Source of the DNA: Cryptomeria japonica
Lineage: Eukaryota > Streptophyta > Pinopsida > Cupressales > Cupressaceae
Direction of reading: 5' to 3'
Assembly (NCBI RefSeq): GCF_030272615.1
Contig: NC_081412.1
Span: 102,292,796-102,356,795, forward strand
DNA length: 64,000 nt
The notes beneath the pieces were generated by a model, which saw only the letters and a list, made by a program, of their open reading frames with translations, ran no database searches and had not been told where the DNA came from. Shown piece by piece: positions 46,443 through 59,600 of this stretch. The number at the start of each line of letters is the position of its first letter. Position 1 is the first letter of the stretch. Both the position numbers and the translations under genes were made by a program.

Positions 46443-47484
46443 TGTTAGCAACAATCAAGAAGGAAGACTGAGAGGGATGGGGGGGTTTATCAGTCTTCAC
46501 CAGATCTCATAATTAAACTTTAAGACATAAACTAATAGACTGTAGCAATAAACAAATAAGAAAATTAACAACACAACACACAACACCAAGATTCAGTCTG
46601 ATAGCATCTACAAATGTCTGATGACAGTTTCAGTTAGGCACAACTGTCTGCTTTGCAAAACCAATCTCACTCAACACTTCACTGAATGATAAATCTCTTG
46701 TTTGCACATTTACCTCTCTCTAAAAATGCAGACACTATATTGACACCAAAACTAAGTGAATAACTTACCTATATATACTATTCATCAACCTTGATAACAA
46801 GGTGAGGTAAACCCTCAACCCTCAACTCACAAAATTACATTACACAATACAAAGATCAATCACTAGACCAATATAATGATTTACATTACATAGAATAGAC
46901 CTAATTCAAATTTCCAAACAATCTCATCCACCGGAAATCATGCCAAGATCAACTGCAACACGCTACACCATCAAAAATACCACATAACACAAAAAATCAA
47001 TACCAATTGACAAAAACCACCAGAAACTTATAGAATTATCAATGAAGATTGCCAAAATAAATAGAAAACGACTAGGAAACACCATCAAGTATGTTAAAAT
47101 CATCACCAACACCACTTATTAAATCTTCATCGTTCAACATCAGAAAGTTCAAGAACATAACCAATCAACAACTATCACAAAGAAAGATAACTTGTGGGGC
47201 ACCAAATCATGAACCATCTGAAATGAAGATACACAAGATCATCCCAAACAAATCCTAAAACCTCGGCACAAGATCTGATCAATACCAAAAAATATCGGAT
47301 TCTACAAAACAATGATTAGCATAGCCAAACTATAAAACTGGATCAGAAGATCTTCCCAAACTCACCAGAATAAACTACAGGCATATGTTGACATTAATGA
47401 CAACAACATATCCTAGAAGCAACAATGAACAACCATATCCAACAACTCTATAGCAATGAACAACCATATCCAACCACTCCAACA
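46443..47484 (-). repeat. 3' LTR of copia-3 (internally deleted)
   Basis: On minus it begins TGTTGGAGTGG at 47484 and ends GCTAACA at 46443. Compared with the 5' LTR it lacks about 230 bp: CACCAAGATT near 46593 joins directly to the sequence found at about 63905 in the other copy. The lost part includes the U5 CATCGTGGGTTTTTCC block. Confidence 0.85.
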
Positions 47485-47498
47485 ATCTCCCCCTTTTG
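47485..47498 (-). other. Polypurine tract of copia-3
   Basis: On minus AAAAGGGGGAGAT directly before the 3' LTR, preceded by a 'gccatcaattc' phrase typical of these copia elements. Confidence 0.8.
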
Positions 47499-47814
47499 AA
47501 TTGATGGCAACATATGAATGTGAAAAACAGTCAATGCAAAGAAAGAAGATATCACCAAAATACTCCTCCTAAGATCAAGATAGATAATGTTGTTTTTCAC
47601 ATGATCTCTCTACCCCTTTGACAAAAATTCCAAGGATCTCCAAAAAAGAAAAGAAAACTCTCTCCCAAAACATGAACATGAATCGCTCTCCCCTTGAGAT
47701 ACACAACCAAATCAACAAACTACTCCAGGAGAGGAGCAGCACCAACACACCAATCCGGATAAAAGAATAAGGCTCTAAAATCTACTGGATCGATGAAACT
47801 CAATGCATCTAGTT

Positions 47815-48688
47815 TTCATCAAGAGGGGTGGATACCCTAACTTTTCTCTCAAATAAATTAATGTCTCTGCAGGAAAAAGGCTTAGTGAAAATATCAACAA
47901 TTTGTTCCTTTTTAGATATATATTCCAACTTCACCTTCTTTTCATTGACTTTCTCTCTTAAGTAATTATATTTGATTGATATATGCTTAGTCTTTGAATG
48001 AATTCTTTGACATGCTTATAGCACTGGAATTATCACAATAAATGATAGTAGGCTCATCATGAATAACTTTGATATCTTTCAACATTTGCTTCATCCAAAC
48101 TATCTAAGTGCAATTACTAGTAGCAACAATGTACTCAGCTTTAGCAGTAGATAAGGATATTGAATCTTGTTTCTTACTTTCCCAAGAAACCAACTTCTTA
48201 CCCAAAAAGAATGCTCCACCGGTAGTACTCTTCCGGTCATCAACATCACCATCCCAATCTTCATTAGTGTAGGCACACAACATGAAATCGTCATTCTTTG
48301 GATACCATAAACCATAATCCACAGTCCGATTTAGATATCTGAATATCCTCTTGACAATAGAGGCATGCCTCTCCTTTGGATCAGCTTGATATCTAGAAAC
48401 CATACACACAACATGCATAATGTTAGGTCTAGTCTGAGTAAGATATAGCAATCCACCGACCATAGATCTATACAAATTTTGATAAGCTTTAAGAGATTCA
48501 TCATTTTTGGACAGTTTACAACCAGTCACCATAGGAGTTCCAACTGGTTTGGAATCATCTAGTCTAAACTTCTTCAACAGTTCCTTCACATACTTAGTTT
48601 GAGATATAAAGATACTTTTTCCTATCTGTGCAATCTGTAAACCTAAGAAGACTTCATCTCACCAATCATAGACATCTCAAATTCTTTT
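47815..48688 (-). pseudogene. Copia-3 RT C-terminus and RNase H
   Basis: From 48688 on minus: KEFEMSMIGEMK, KYVKELLKKFRLDDSKPVG, the largely open block at 48104-48589 with LYLTQTRPN, then YGLWYPKNDDF, WDGDVDDRKSTTGGAFFLG and STAKAEYIVA (RNase H core). Degenerate sequence with the final FTK-type RNase H motif continues to about 47815. Confidence 0.85.
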
Positions 48689-49904
48689 TGTTGTTCACCA
48701 AAAGTGATAACCCAAGACACCTATAAATCTATCTATGAGATAGCCAATCTCAATCAATGAAACACCTCAGGGCTTGGACAACATAACATAGGATCCTAAT
48801 GATCCTCCTGCACTTTAGGTTCTGCTAGACCTAGGGGGGGACACCCTTTTGATGCATTGAATACAACAATCACAAACATAAGACTGCATCAACAATGAGC
48901 AGACAAACCATTCCACAAGCTCACCAAATTAGGTAACATGTACAGATAGGCTAGATCTTATACAAATAATAGGTGAAATAGAGCTTTGGAAGGATAGAAC
49001 ATTAACCCCTAAACATAAAGGGAAATAGATTTATCTTTTAAAATGTATATCTGAGACCATTCCCAAATCTGTCAAAGACCAGTGCCTTGTTCATTGGGCA
49101 ACAGAGTCACACACACAGAACTACAAATATGAATCATAGATGCAAGTTTGTTTTCCTTAAACAAGATATTCATGCATCAAGACCTTATATTAATGCACTA
49201 TTTGATTCATTCACAAATTCATCAGATCTGGATACATATTTCATTATTTATGACTGACTATAGAATTTAAACTCTTCATTGAAGAATGCCTACAAACAAT
49301 CATACAATCTCCTTGAGATGAAAAATTTCATCCTCCTTGAGGATTGAATTCATAATAATGAAAAAACATATCATAGAGACAATCTTGTGGTAAATTACTC
49401 ATGCCTGACACAAGTAAGACCTACAACTAGAAAACAATCTGTCATCCCGCAATGTAGCCTCTATACCCTGAATAGATCCATAGAATTTTACAGGTTTGGG
49501 TCAAGAATTTCAGAAAATGGAAGCCATGAAAACTGGAGCACTTCCTCACAGAATTCTGGAACCCTTACAACTGAGAAGAAATGGGAATAAAAAGGGAGAG
49601 GGAACCAAATCAAATCTACAACTGAATTGCCAAGTGTCTCCTCTCTAACTAAATTTTGTTCCCATGGAAATTGCCTCCAAAATATCCCACATTTGTCAAA
49701 ATTAACCTCATAATTGGATTCCTCACTCCGAGAGCTTTCGGGCGATATATAGTAATTTATATTTTGGCCAAAATTTAGACCCTGGGCGAATTAATTCCCA
49801 TTTGTGCTCAATCATTTAAATATTTTGAATTTTAATATAGTCAGAACTATATCATTTATTCATTTTAATTTTGATTTTTGCCTCCATTTGTGCACTGATG
49901 CCTT

Positions 49905-50080
49905 GCCATGTGGCGGCCTCCGATTGGTCGATGGGGTCCACTGGGTGCCACCTGGGACGACACCTCATCACTGCCACATGTTCACTTACTCATCCGTCAC
50001 TTGGCCGCCACGTGTACACCACTTCAGTGCCATGTCATCGCCACTGGACTGCCACCTGTGCGCCAACTATGTGCCACGTG
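49905..50080 (+). promoter_or_regulatory. Array of seven G-box-like GCCAYNTG motifs
   Basis: GCCATGTG 49905, GCCACCTG 49947, GCCACATG 49973, GCCACGTG 50007, GCCATGTC 50029, GCCACCTG 50051, GCCACGTG 50073. Two are perfect CACGTG cores as bound by plant bZIP/bHLH factors; most of the others differ by single transitions. Confidence 0.55.
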
Positions 50081-50099
50081 GATGGCTCTCGTTCATTTT

Positions 50100-50150
50100 C
50101 GCTATTTCGCGGGGTTTAAACTACGTGCATCTTCCCTTCGCGAAATAGCG
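50100..50150. repeat. Perfect 12-bp inverted repeat around a 27-bp loop
   Basis: CGCTATTTCGCG at 50100-50111 and CGCGAAATAGCG at 50139-50150, with further G-T/G-C pairs inside. It lies just downstream of the G-box-like array. Confidence 0.75.
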
Positions 50151-52821
50151 CGCACCGTCGATCCATCTCGAACTTGCTCACTCGTTAACCTGGCCTTCCT
50201 CTGCAAAATTTCCCTTGTTTGCCTCGAGAAGCATGCCCGCATGGGGTCCACCTGGTCGCCATCTAGTCAACTCCTCTGTCGCCTCAGGATCCGTGCTCGC
50301 ATGTGGGCCCACCTTGGGCGCCATCAAGCACCATCCGTCAAAAGCCTTTATGGCTTAGACATATTACTACTGTAAGGTTTTGCATTTAAATACTAAAAGC
50401 TCCCAGTGCACGGCCAATGTGGGATAATTATCTTATGCCTGGGACTGCACTTCTGAGCTTTTCCTTTAGCTTTAATGGTGGCCTTTTACATTTACTTTAA
50501 AATTTCTATTTGCCTTTCCTCCAACCAGCATGCCACACTTCACACCATGAATTTGGCTAATAAATTCTTTATTCTTTGCAAAAACACTACCCTCCACGCA
50601 GCCCCTTGCACTTGCCTGGAGGTTTCCATGGTTTTACCAGCCAATGCACAAGCCCATTCAATTACATTGCTCCATTTCTACGGGCTGCTATCACCTCATG
50701 TGCCATGCAAGAGGGGAGGTATTGGCAAGTTTTACCTTTGCTTGGAGATTTCTACAGATTTCCTCTTCACCATGCCACGCAAAGGGAGATCTTTGGCTGG
50801 CATTTATCAAACTCATTTGTTTATGGCAGCCTTCCTCATCACCACATCCAGCATTAGCTTACAATTGCTCTACTAATTATCTTTTGCAATAAAGTTTAAT
50901 GTGCCTCCAAATAGCCACGCAGGGAAAAGAATTTACTAAGTTTTGAAAGTTGGCTACTTTAATTTATTTATAACTTCAAACATGCTTGTGTAGAAGGAGA
51001 AGATTAACCATTGCTATTTGCTTGAAAGATTTAATTCATTTTCTTCAATCACTACTCCACGCAAAGGGAGAGTGCTGCCAATGTGCACTTGCCATTTGCA
51101 TTTACTTCAAAGTTTATGCATTTTCTGAACTTTGAAAACCCCCATGTTGGACGAGGGAGGAGGCACGAGCTACTGGTATTTTCATTTGATAAGAGTCTGA
51201 AAACCCCCACATAGCATTTTCTGAAAGTCTCTGCAGTCTACTCACCTTGCTACAGCAGAGAGGAATTATGGTTAAGAGATTGCTTGGAGGCTTCATTGTG
51301 TTGCTCCCACATGGAGGGATTTGCTTGGCAATTGAAACTTGATATCACATTTACTTTGTTTAGAGCTGCTCACACATGGAGGGAGGATTATCATTGAACT
51401 CCAGCAAATGGATCCATTAATGATGGTGTGACAACAACTGTGTATGCCCCATCTCCACAGTGTTGTAGCCATGAAGGTGTGCATTGTTCTTGATAAGATA
51501 ATACGAACGCCTTTGACAACCTTTATGATTGATATGCATACCAATACCATGCAAAAGAACTATAGATCCCATCAATTAAATATCATTCTCATTTAAATGT
51601 TCTAAAATTCTCCCAGTAAACAAAGTCGCCAATAAAATCAATGCACGAGCATGAGCCAGGTCGGGCCCCAAAGTGGGTCCGACTAAAAAAAATTTCGTTT
51701 TCATGCAACTGACCCCTGGAATGCTTCACAGACCTCAAACATACCTCCGGAAATGATCGGCATCATTTTCGGATCATTAATCCGCATTTTACAACCTTCA
51801 GGCAATTACGCCACAATTTTCGCATTTAATCGCGAAGACGTAATTTTCAAACCTGTCAAAACACCTTTCTGGAGCTCGCCATCTGACAGGCATGTACTTT
51901 GATATACAAGGATGACATCTACCAAATGGTTTCTCAAGACGAGTCCCGAGCAAAGAGATATTAATTTCTGAAAACGGCCAACTGGCTTTGTCGACACTAC
52001 GGACCTGATGAAGTCAATGTTCTGGCAACACATGATGCCTTTCTCAAAAATATCAAACGACCTCCGTGGGTCCTCAAATTTGAAACATAGGTACCTTAAA
52101 GTACATATTAAATATTTGAATTCTCAATTCGATCACCAGACTGACAGGATGCAAACGGCGCGCTCACCAAAACGGCTACATTAACTGATATAACACGAGT
52201 GCGGATAACTAAATTTGATGGCAAAATGAGCTCTTTTGAAAACCGATCAAACGGATTGGTAGAGCCTTTAAATTTGAAACATAGCTCACCATTTATACCA
52301 ACATTAGCCCGGAACAAACATTCTGACATGACGCTCACCAGGACATTTTTACACTTGTGCAAACATCACAAACTACAAATGGATTGAGCTTTGAAAACTG
52401 AGCAAATGGATTCATAAGGACTTGAAATTTTGCATGTTGACTCACATTTATGCATAAAATTCAATCCATTTTGAAATTCTTCATGATAATAAACATGGCA
52501 AAAGATATAAACACCCAAAGTAGGCTACTTAATAAAATTTGCACTTGTGCCTAGAATGCTCTTTTAGCTCACCCCTCGAAATGGGTACCTAGTAAACTTA
52601 TCCAAACTAAATTCTGAAAGTTGCACATCACTGCATAGGCCAAATGAAAGGTGTGGGACATGAATCCCGAGCCTTACCCTCTGAGAATCAACCAGCTCCA
52701 TTTTACCCCCTTGCTAACTAGGCCATTCAAACTGACTTATTTTAATCATTTGGAAATGCAGGGCAAAATTTTGAAATGGGCCTATAAACTTGACTCAGTT
52801 TTAAATAATCCCAACACTTTC

Positions 52822-54105
52822 TACATATCACCGACAAACTTCATACTCATATCATCATCACCACCAAAGATAATGTCATCAACAAAGACTTCAACAATCA
52901 GAATGTTATCATTTTCAATCTTAAACTACATATTAATGTCAGCAACACCTTTAGTAAATCCCAATTTCAACAAGTATTTGTCTAATCTAGCATATTAGGC
53001 TCTAGGAGCTTGTTTCAACCCATAAAGTGATTTCTTCAACTTACATACCATGTCTCCATCATCCGACAATGAAAATCTATCATGTTGCTCAATGTAAACT
53101 TCTTCCTCAAGATCACCATTTAAGAATGCAGATTTGACATCCATCTGATATACCTTGAAATCTTTATAAGCAGCATAACCAAGTAACAATCTAACAACTT
53201 CAATTCTAGCAACTGGAGAAAAAATTTCTTCATAATCAATTCCTTCTTGCTATGAATATCCTTTGCAAACCAGTATAGCTTTATCTCTGACTACTTCATC
53301 GACTTCATTCAATTTGTTCCTAAAAACCCATTTAGTACCAATAACATTTTGATCCTTAGATCTAGGCACAAGTTCACAAGTGTTATTCTTTTCAATCTAA
53401 TCTAACTCTTTTTCCATGGCTCTTATCCAGTTATTATCTTTACAAGCTTCAACAACATCTTTAGGTTCAATTTTAGAAATCAAACATACTTCTTCTGCAG
53501 CTAACCTTCTTCTAGTCATCACACCTTTATTCTTATCACCAATAATCTGATTCTCATAATGATTCAATTTAACATACCTTGGAATCTTTTGTTTGTTTTG
53601 ATCCTCAGGTTCCTACACATCATCACCAACAGCAACAAAATTCGGGTTAATAGTCTCTACCGGATTATTCTTCTTAGGCTTTTCAAGTTGAATAGGAGCT
53701 AAGACAACATCCACCTTCACATTTGCACTCTCAACTATCTTTCTCAGTCTCTTATTATGGACCGGTAGGCTTTGCTCTTTGTAGAATATCCCAAAAAGAT
53801 ACCTTTATCACTTCTAGCATCAAACTTTCCAATATCCTCATCTCTCTTGATATAACATTTGCTACAAAAAACTTTGAAATATTTCATAGTAGGAACATGA
53901 CCAAACCAAAGCTCATAAGGGATCTTATCGGTCTCACCTTTGATATGAACTCTATTGAATGTATAGACTGCAGTGCTAATAACTTCTCTCCAATAGACCT
54001 TTAGATCATTTCCTTCAATCAACATAGTTCTTACAACGTCCAAAATAGTACGATTCTTCCTCTCAACAACTCCATTCTGATGTGGGGTTCTACGAGAAGA
54101 TAGTT
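52822..54105 (-). pseudogene. Copia-3 integrase C-terminus and RT N-terminal part
   Basis: On minus from 54105: SSRRTPHQNGVVERKN (integrase Glu), YELWFGHVPTMKYFKVF, then linker and RT: KFRNKLNEVDE-like block near 53320, YQMDVKSAFLNGDLEEEVY at about 53150-53095, LKQAPRA, and FVDDIIFGGDDD near 52875, after which the 4.1-kb insertion cuts in. The N-terminal codons of the reading frame reaching 54178 are LTR sequence of copia-4 and not part of the gene. Confidence 0.83.
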
Positions 54106-54110
54106 GTCTT

Positions 54111-55598
54111 TGTTGGCATATGTGCAGATCATGATGACATGATGACATGATGATATTGAATGTTGTCATTGATGTCAATATGCTAAAGAGTGAACCAATA
54201 TATTGAAGTAAGCAACTTGCAAGAGAACCGGTATGATGTTGTGAACCAGTATATGTGAAAAAGAAGCGGTATGTCTATCAAAGTGAACCGGTATGTTGGA
54301 ATGTGAACTGGTATATGGAATGTTTTGTATCAAGGTTTCATATGGTATGACTACCAGTTGGTAGTCTTAGCTTCAGGGTTTCTGGTTGAAGTGTTCCAAG
54401 CCTATGTGATTCAACTGATGACATCGTGTGATAAGTTAGCATTATAATGAAGAATAGATTGTGTTGCCACGCCAGCCTTGTGTGTGTGAAGCATCTTGCA
54501 TGAAGGAGATTGATCCTATCTACCTCAGGAATGTGTGAAGTCTCTGTAAACAGTGGAGAATGCGTGATGGGTTATCAGCCTCCAAGAAGCGTTGAAGAAT
54601 GAATGTTGGAGAACGTCTTGAGATCTATTCAAGACTGTTGTAATCAATGCAATATGTTCAATGGTTAGGATTCAACCAAATGAATTGCTTAACCTAAATG
54701 TTTAGGGTTTAGGGTTTATGCAACCGACCTATAATTCCTATAAGGTCAATGTTGTTTTTTGTGTTGAGGTTGTTGGCAAATTTTGTGTGTGTATCTAAGT
54801 GCAGAGATACGTGATTCTTGCCAGACCAGATAAGAGAATAGATACCTGCAAAGTGTGATTGCAGAAGGAAGGAACTAAAGCATATCTACATTGGCATTGA
54901 AGCATTGTTACCAGATCATTGTAATACCTATTGACCTCTAACCACTTTAATAGTTGGAAAATCCCTTAACAAGGTAGCTTTAACCGGCTTGTTGTAAATC
55001 CTTTAACAGGGTGACTCAAAATCATTGAGTTCTTAAAATCCTCTAACAAGGTAACCTTTAACAGGGTTTAACCCATAACCGGGTGATCCCTAGTAGGATT
55101 GTTTCCTAACATAACCTATTGTAAAGTCTTTAACTGGACCAAGCTCCTAACAGAGCGGACTTCAAAAGGGTTCAAAGAATAGCTTGTGGGTATTCATCCC
55201 CACTGTGGTTTTTCTCAATTGGGTTTCCACGTGAAAAATATGTGTGTTATGTGTGATGCTTTTCATGTGATGCTTTGTTATTCTTTGTCAAGTAGTAAAG
55301 CATGTTGAACCAGTAAGTCTTTACATTTCTGTTGATGTATTACTAGTGTATGCATATGGGTGAAGTGGAAATAAGATGTTAGATTTTGTGGAAAGCTAAG
55401 AGTTACCGATTTATGTCTTTCACATTTTTACTGTGTTTAACCAGTAGTAATCTGATTTAGACTGGTGTTATTGCTTGCCAGTCAAGTGCAATGTTCTTAG
55501 TTAAACTAGTTTAAGGAAAAGTGTTTTTGCCATTACTGATTCACGCCCGCCCCCTCTTAGTACCGGTTTGGTACTAACTGTTCATCATTAATTCATCA
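54111..55598 (+). repeat. 5' LTR of copia-4
   Basis: TGTTGGCATATG...TTCATCA. U3 has six GAACCGGTAT-like units between 54190 and 54320. U5 has CCCACTGTGGTTTTTCTC (near 55199), GGGTTTCCACGTG, and ACTGATTCACGCCCGCCCCC near the end. Confidence 0.95.
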
Positions 55599-55600
55599 AT

Positions 55601-55612
55601 TGGTATCAAAGC
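55601..55612 (+). other. Primer binding site of copia-4
   Basis: TGGTATCAAAGC, one transition from the initiator tRNA-Met complement, two bases inside the LTR. Confidence 0.82.
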
Positions 55613-55669
55613 GTCTTCCAGGTCCTCTGTGTTGTAAGCTTAACCGCTTGAGGTAAAGATCCTACTCTA

Positions 55670-56610
55670 ATGATGAAGAGGGAATGTCCAAAGTTCAACA
55701 AAGACAACTTTAAAATATGGAAGGACAGAATGAAGATATACATCAGAAGCATGGGTACTCAACACTGGAGCTATGTTGAGAATGATTATGTTATCCCTAC
55801 CAGTACTCTCACCGATGATCAAAAGAGAGAGATTGAGGAGAATGGGCAAGTCATGTAAGCCCTAATAGTAGTTTATCTGACATTGAGTTTATTGATGTTC
55901 AGGATAAAGAGAATCCCAAAGAAGCATGGGATGCCCTTGAGAATATCTATGGTGGTGATGAGCATGTGAAACAAGATAAGGAAGAAAGCCTTAGGGGAAA
56001 GTTTGAATACATGTGGATGGTTGAAGGAGAGACCATTCAATAATATGGAATAAGAATCAAAACTGTTGTTAGAGATATCAAGAGTGCAGGTGGTAAAATG
56101 GAAGATTCCACTATTGTTAGCAAAGTTTTGAGATCCTTATTACCGGTCTATGCAATAAGGGTTGTTGCTATTCAGGAGTTGAGGTCTGTAGACAAGACAA
56201 ATGTATCCCTGGACTCCATCATTGCAAAGTTAATAGCTTATGAGCTAAATAATTATGATGGCAGTATTCAGAAGACTGAATCAGCCTTTAGAGCATCTAT
56301 TGCACCATCTAGAAAAGGCAAAGAAGCTAGTACCAGTGGTGAACCAAGACAAAGTAGAGAAATGGATGATGAGGAGATCTTGATGGAATTTGAATCTCTT
56401 CTTGCCAAGAGACTTCCCAAGGGAACCAGTAAATACATAGGTAAGCTTCCTTTAAAATGTTTTTCTTGTAACTGGATAGGACACATTGTTGTAAACTGCC
56501 CTAATGGTGATAACAAGGACAAACCAGAGAGGTTCAAGAAGTTCAAAGGAGGAAACCAGAGAAACTATTTTGTAGCAGTTGATGAAGGTGTCACTGATGA
56601 GGAAACATAA
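55670..56610 (+). pseudogene. gag: Copia-4 gag
   Basis: ATG 55670 starts MMKRECPKFNKDNFKIWKD, the usual copia gag opening. A single-base shift near 55850 moves the frame; it then reads SLSDIEFIDVQDKENPKEAW and onward, with TAA at 56041, to a complete zinc knuckle CFSCNWIGHIVVNC at about 56458-56499. TAA at 56608 separates it from the protease, which remains in the same frame. Confidence 0.85.
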
Positions 56611-59600
56611 GATGAAGAAAGTGAACATATTGTGTTTGTAGCAGTTAAGGAAGATGTGTCAGACAAGAAGGCTCTTGTCTCCCGCTTTGATAATTCCAAT
56701 GAGTGGATTATTGACAGTGGTTGTTCTCACCATATCACTGGTGACCAGAGTAAATTTCTATCTCTAGAAGAGTATGATGGTGGTGTGGTTCGTTTTGGTA
56801 ATGATGCACCATGTATGGTAAAAGGTAGAGGGTCCATCTCTCTAAATGGAAGAAGTAGTGCTGACAGTGTGTATTGGGTAGAAGGTCTCAGACACAACCT
56901 TTTGAGTGCTGCTCAACTTAATGATAATGGAATCACTCTGGAATTCAAAAATGGAGTGTGCAAAATCAAAGGAAAGAATGGTGTACTGATGGCTACTAGT
57001 ATGTAGACCAAAGGTAACCTATTTTAGCTAAATGCTAATGTTAGTACATGTCTAATGGCTAAGTTTGAGGATAGCTGGATATGGCATAGGAGACTCTGCC
57101 ATGTAAACTTTGATAATATTGTGACGGCCTATAAGATCAAGGTAGTTAGAGGATTTCCTATGCTGAGCAAACTGGAGAATCCTTTGTGCAGAGAGTGTCA
57201 ACTGGGGAAAATGTCTTCCTCAACCTTCAAAGGTAAACCTTTCACTGCAGACAATTTACTTGATCTTGTGCATACTGATTTGTGTGGTCCTATGAAAACT
57301 AGGAGTGTGTAGGGAGATAGGTATTTTATGATTCTTACTTATGATTGCTCAAGAATGATGTGGGTCACATTCTTGAAGGACAAGTCTGAAGCCTTTGGAA
57401 AGTTCAAAGCCTTCAGAGCACTGGTAGAAAGAGAAAGTGGTAAGAGGATTAAGTGCCTGAGAACTGATCAAGGAGGAGAATTCACTTCCAATTAATTCAA
57501 TAAGTACTGTGAAGAGAACGACATCAAGAGGCAACTATTTGTCCCCTGGACTCCACAATAGAATGGCCTAGTAGAGAGAAACAACTAGACTGTAGTTGAA
57601 GCAGCCAGAACAATGATGTTCCAAGGAAAAGTTGCTCACACTTTTTGGAGAGAAGCAATGAGCACTACAGTCTACACAATGAACCGGGTACTTATCAAAA
57701 AGGATAAGGATAAAACACCTTATGAGTATTAGATAGGTAAGACACCAGTGGTAAGCTACTTTAGAGTGTTTGGTAGCAAATGTTATATCAAGAGGAGTGA
57801 ACATCAGAGCAAGTTTGATGCTAAATGTGATGAGGGAATATTCCTAGGGTATTCCACAAAGAGAAAAGCTCTCAAATGTTTCAATAATAGGACTCAGAGA
57901 ATTGTTGAAAGCATCAATGTTAGAGTTGATGAAACCTCTGAGAAATCTAAGGAAACTGGCAATGAGCAAGTAGGAGATGAACTAGTTGTAACCTTTTGGG
58001 AACCGGTTGCAAAACAACCTAGCACCAGTAATAGTGCTCCAACACCGATAGATGTTAATGCTGATGAAGAAGAAAAGAAAGAGGAAACAACTAAGATCAT
58101 TCCTAGGTATGTAAAGCTGAATCATGATCCAAAGTAGATCATAGGAGACAAGGATGCAGGAATTCTTACAAGAAGAAAGGTCAAATAAACCTCTTGCATG
58201 ATCTTTGAATTTGAGCCTAAAACATTTAGAGAGGCACATAAAGATGAAGACTGGATCAAGGCAATGGAAGAGGAACTTGACCAAATAGAAAAGAATGGTA
58301 CATGGTCTTTGGTACCCAGACCAGAGCATAAAAATGTTATTGGCACCAAATGGGTTTTCAGAAATAAGCTGAATGGAGATGGATCAGTGGTTAGAAATAA
58401 AGCCAGACTGGTGTGTAAAGGATATGCCCAAGAAGAAGGAGAAGACTATGGAGAAACCTTTGCTCCTATAGCCAGATTGGAAGGAGTTTGTATGCTTCTT
58501 GCATATGTAGCATTCAAGGGATTCAAAGTATATCAAATGGATGCAAAATCTGCATTCCTGAATGGAATACTAGAAGAGGAGGTATATATAGAGCAACCAG
58601 ATGGGTTTTCCCTATCAGAAGACAGCGACATGGTGTGTAGGCTACATAAGGCCTTGTATGGACTAAAGCAGGCACCTAGAGCATGGTATAAGCGCTTGCA
58701 CTCCCATCTTGTGAACATTGGATTTTAGAGAACAAGTGAGGATAATAATATCTACCTGAAGTCAGAAGGAGATCAGATTCTAATCTGTGAGGTATTTGTT
58801 GATGACATAGTTTTTGGAGGAGATGACAAGATGAGTCATAAATTTACAGATGAGACGAAAAAGGAATTTGAGATGTCACTTATAGGGGAGATTAAGTTCT
58901 TCATTGGACTACAGATTCAACAAATGAAAGATGGAATCTTTATCACTCAGTCCAAATATGTCAAAGAGGTGTTGAAGACCTTTGGCATGGAAGACAGCAA
59001 ACAGGTTGGTACATCGATGGTGACCGGTTGTAAATTATCAAAAGAGGATGACTCAGGGTTGGTAAATGAGAAGGAATACCCATCAATGATTGGTAAATTG
59101 CACTATGTAGTACATAGCAGACCAAACATTGCACATGTAGTGGACATTACTGCACGGTTCTAGAAAAGCCCAAGAGAATCCCACTTGGTAGCAGTCAAGT
59201 GGATTCCGAGATATCTGAAGGGAACTATTGACTATGGATTATGGTATCCATACAGTACTGATTTCAACCTGAAACTGTTTATAGATGTTGACTGGGCTAG
59301 TAATGTGGATGACCGGAAGAGAACAATCAGTGGTGCATTCTTTCTTGGTGGCAGACTAGTCTCATGGATGAGTAAGAAGTAGAGTTGTATCTCTCAGTCT
59401 ACAGCAGAAGCAGAGTATGTTGCAACATTTATGAACTGCACCTAGACAATCTGGATGAAGCATGTATTAAATGGCTTCAAAGTTCCTGTATTTGAATCGG
59501 TAAGTATATTTTGTGACAACACAAGTGCGATTAACATCTCCAAGAATCTGGTTTTACATTCTAGAACCAAGCACTTTGAGCTTAAGTATCATTTCTTAAG

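Larger units (their letters stand above)
48689..52816. mobile_element. 4.1-kb TGTTG...CAACA insertion of unknown type (possible giant solo LTR)
   Basis: It splits the copia-3 RT exactly between KFVGDM and KEFEM codons. Ends are TGTTGTTCACC and ATAATCCCAACA, flanked by CTTTT and CTTTC, a near 5-bp target duplication. No RT, integrase or transposase motif in any frame and no internal LTR pair was found. A GC-rich promoter-like segment (49900-50350) with repeated GCCACGTG-like boxes is followed by GCATTTAAATAC (50382) and AATAAAG (50888). A very long solo LTR in plus orientation fits; an unclassified non-coding transposon is the alternative. Confidence 0.5.

Noticed and set aside
49804-50375. 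Overlapping open frames in three plus-strand frames within the GC-rich segment
   Set aside because: Three overlapping frames with no recognisable domain are expected from GC-rich DNA with few stops; the repeated GCCAYNTG boxes fit a promoter better.
53744-54178. A 144-codon open frame that looked like a separate protein starting with a Met at 54178
   Set aside because: Its first codons are antisense LTR of copia-4; only the part from about 54105 on is copia-3 integrase. The frame is a fusion made by the insertion.
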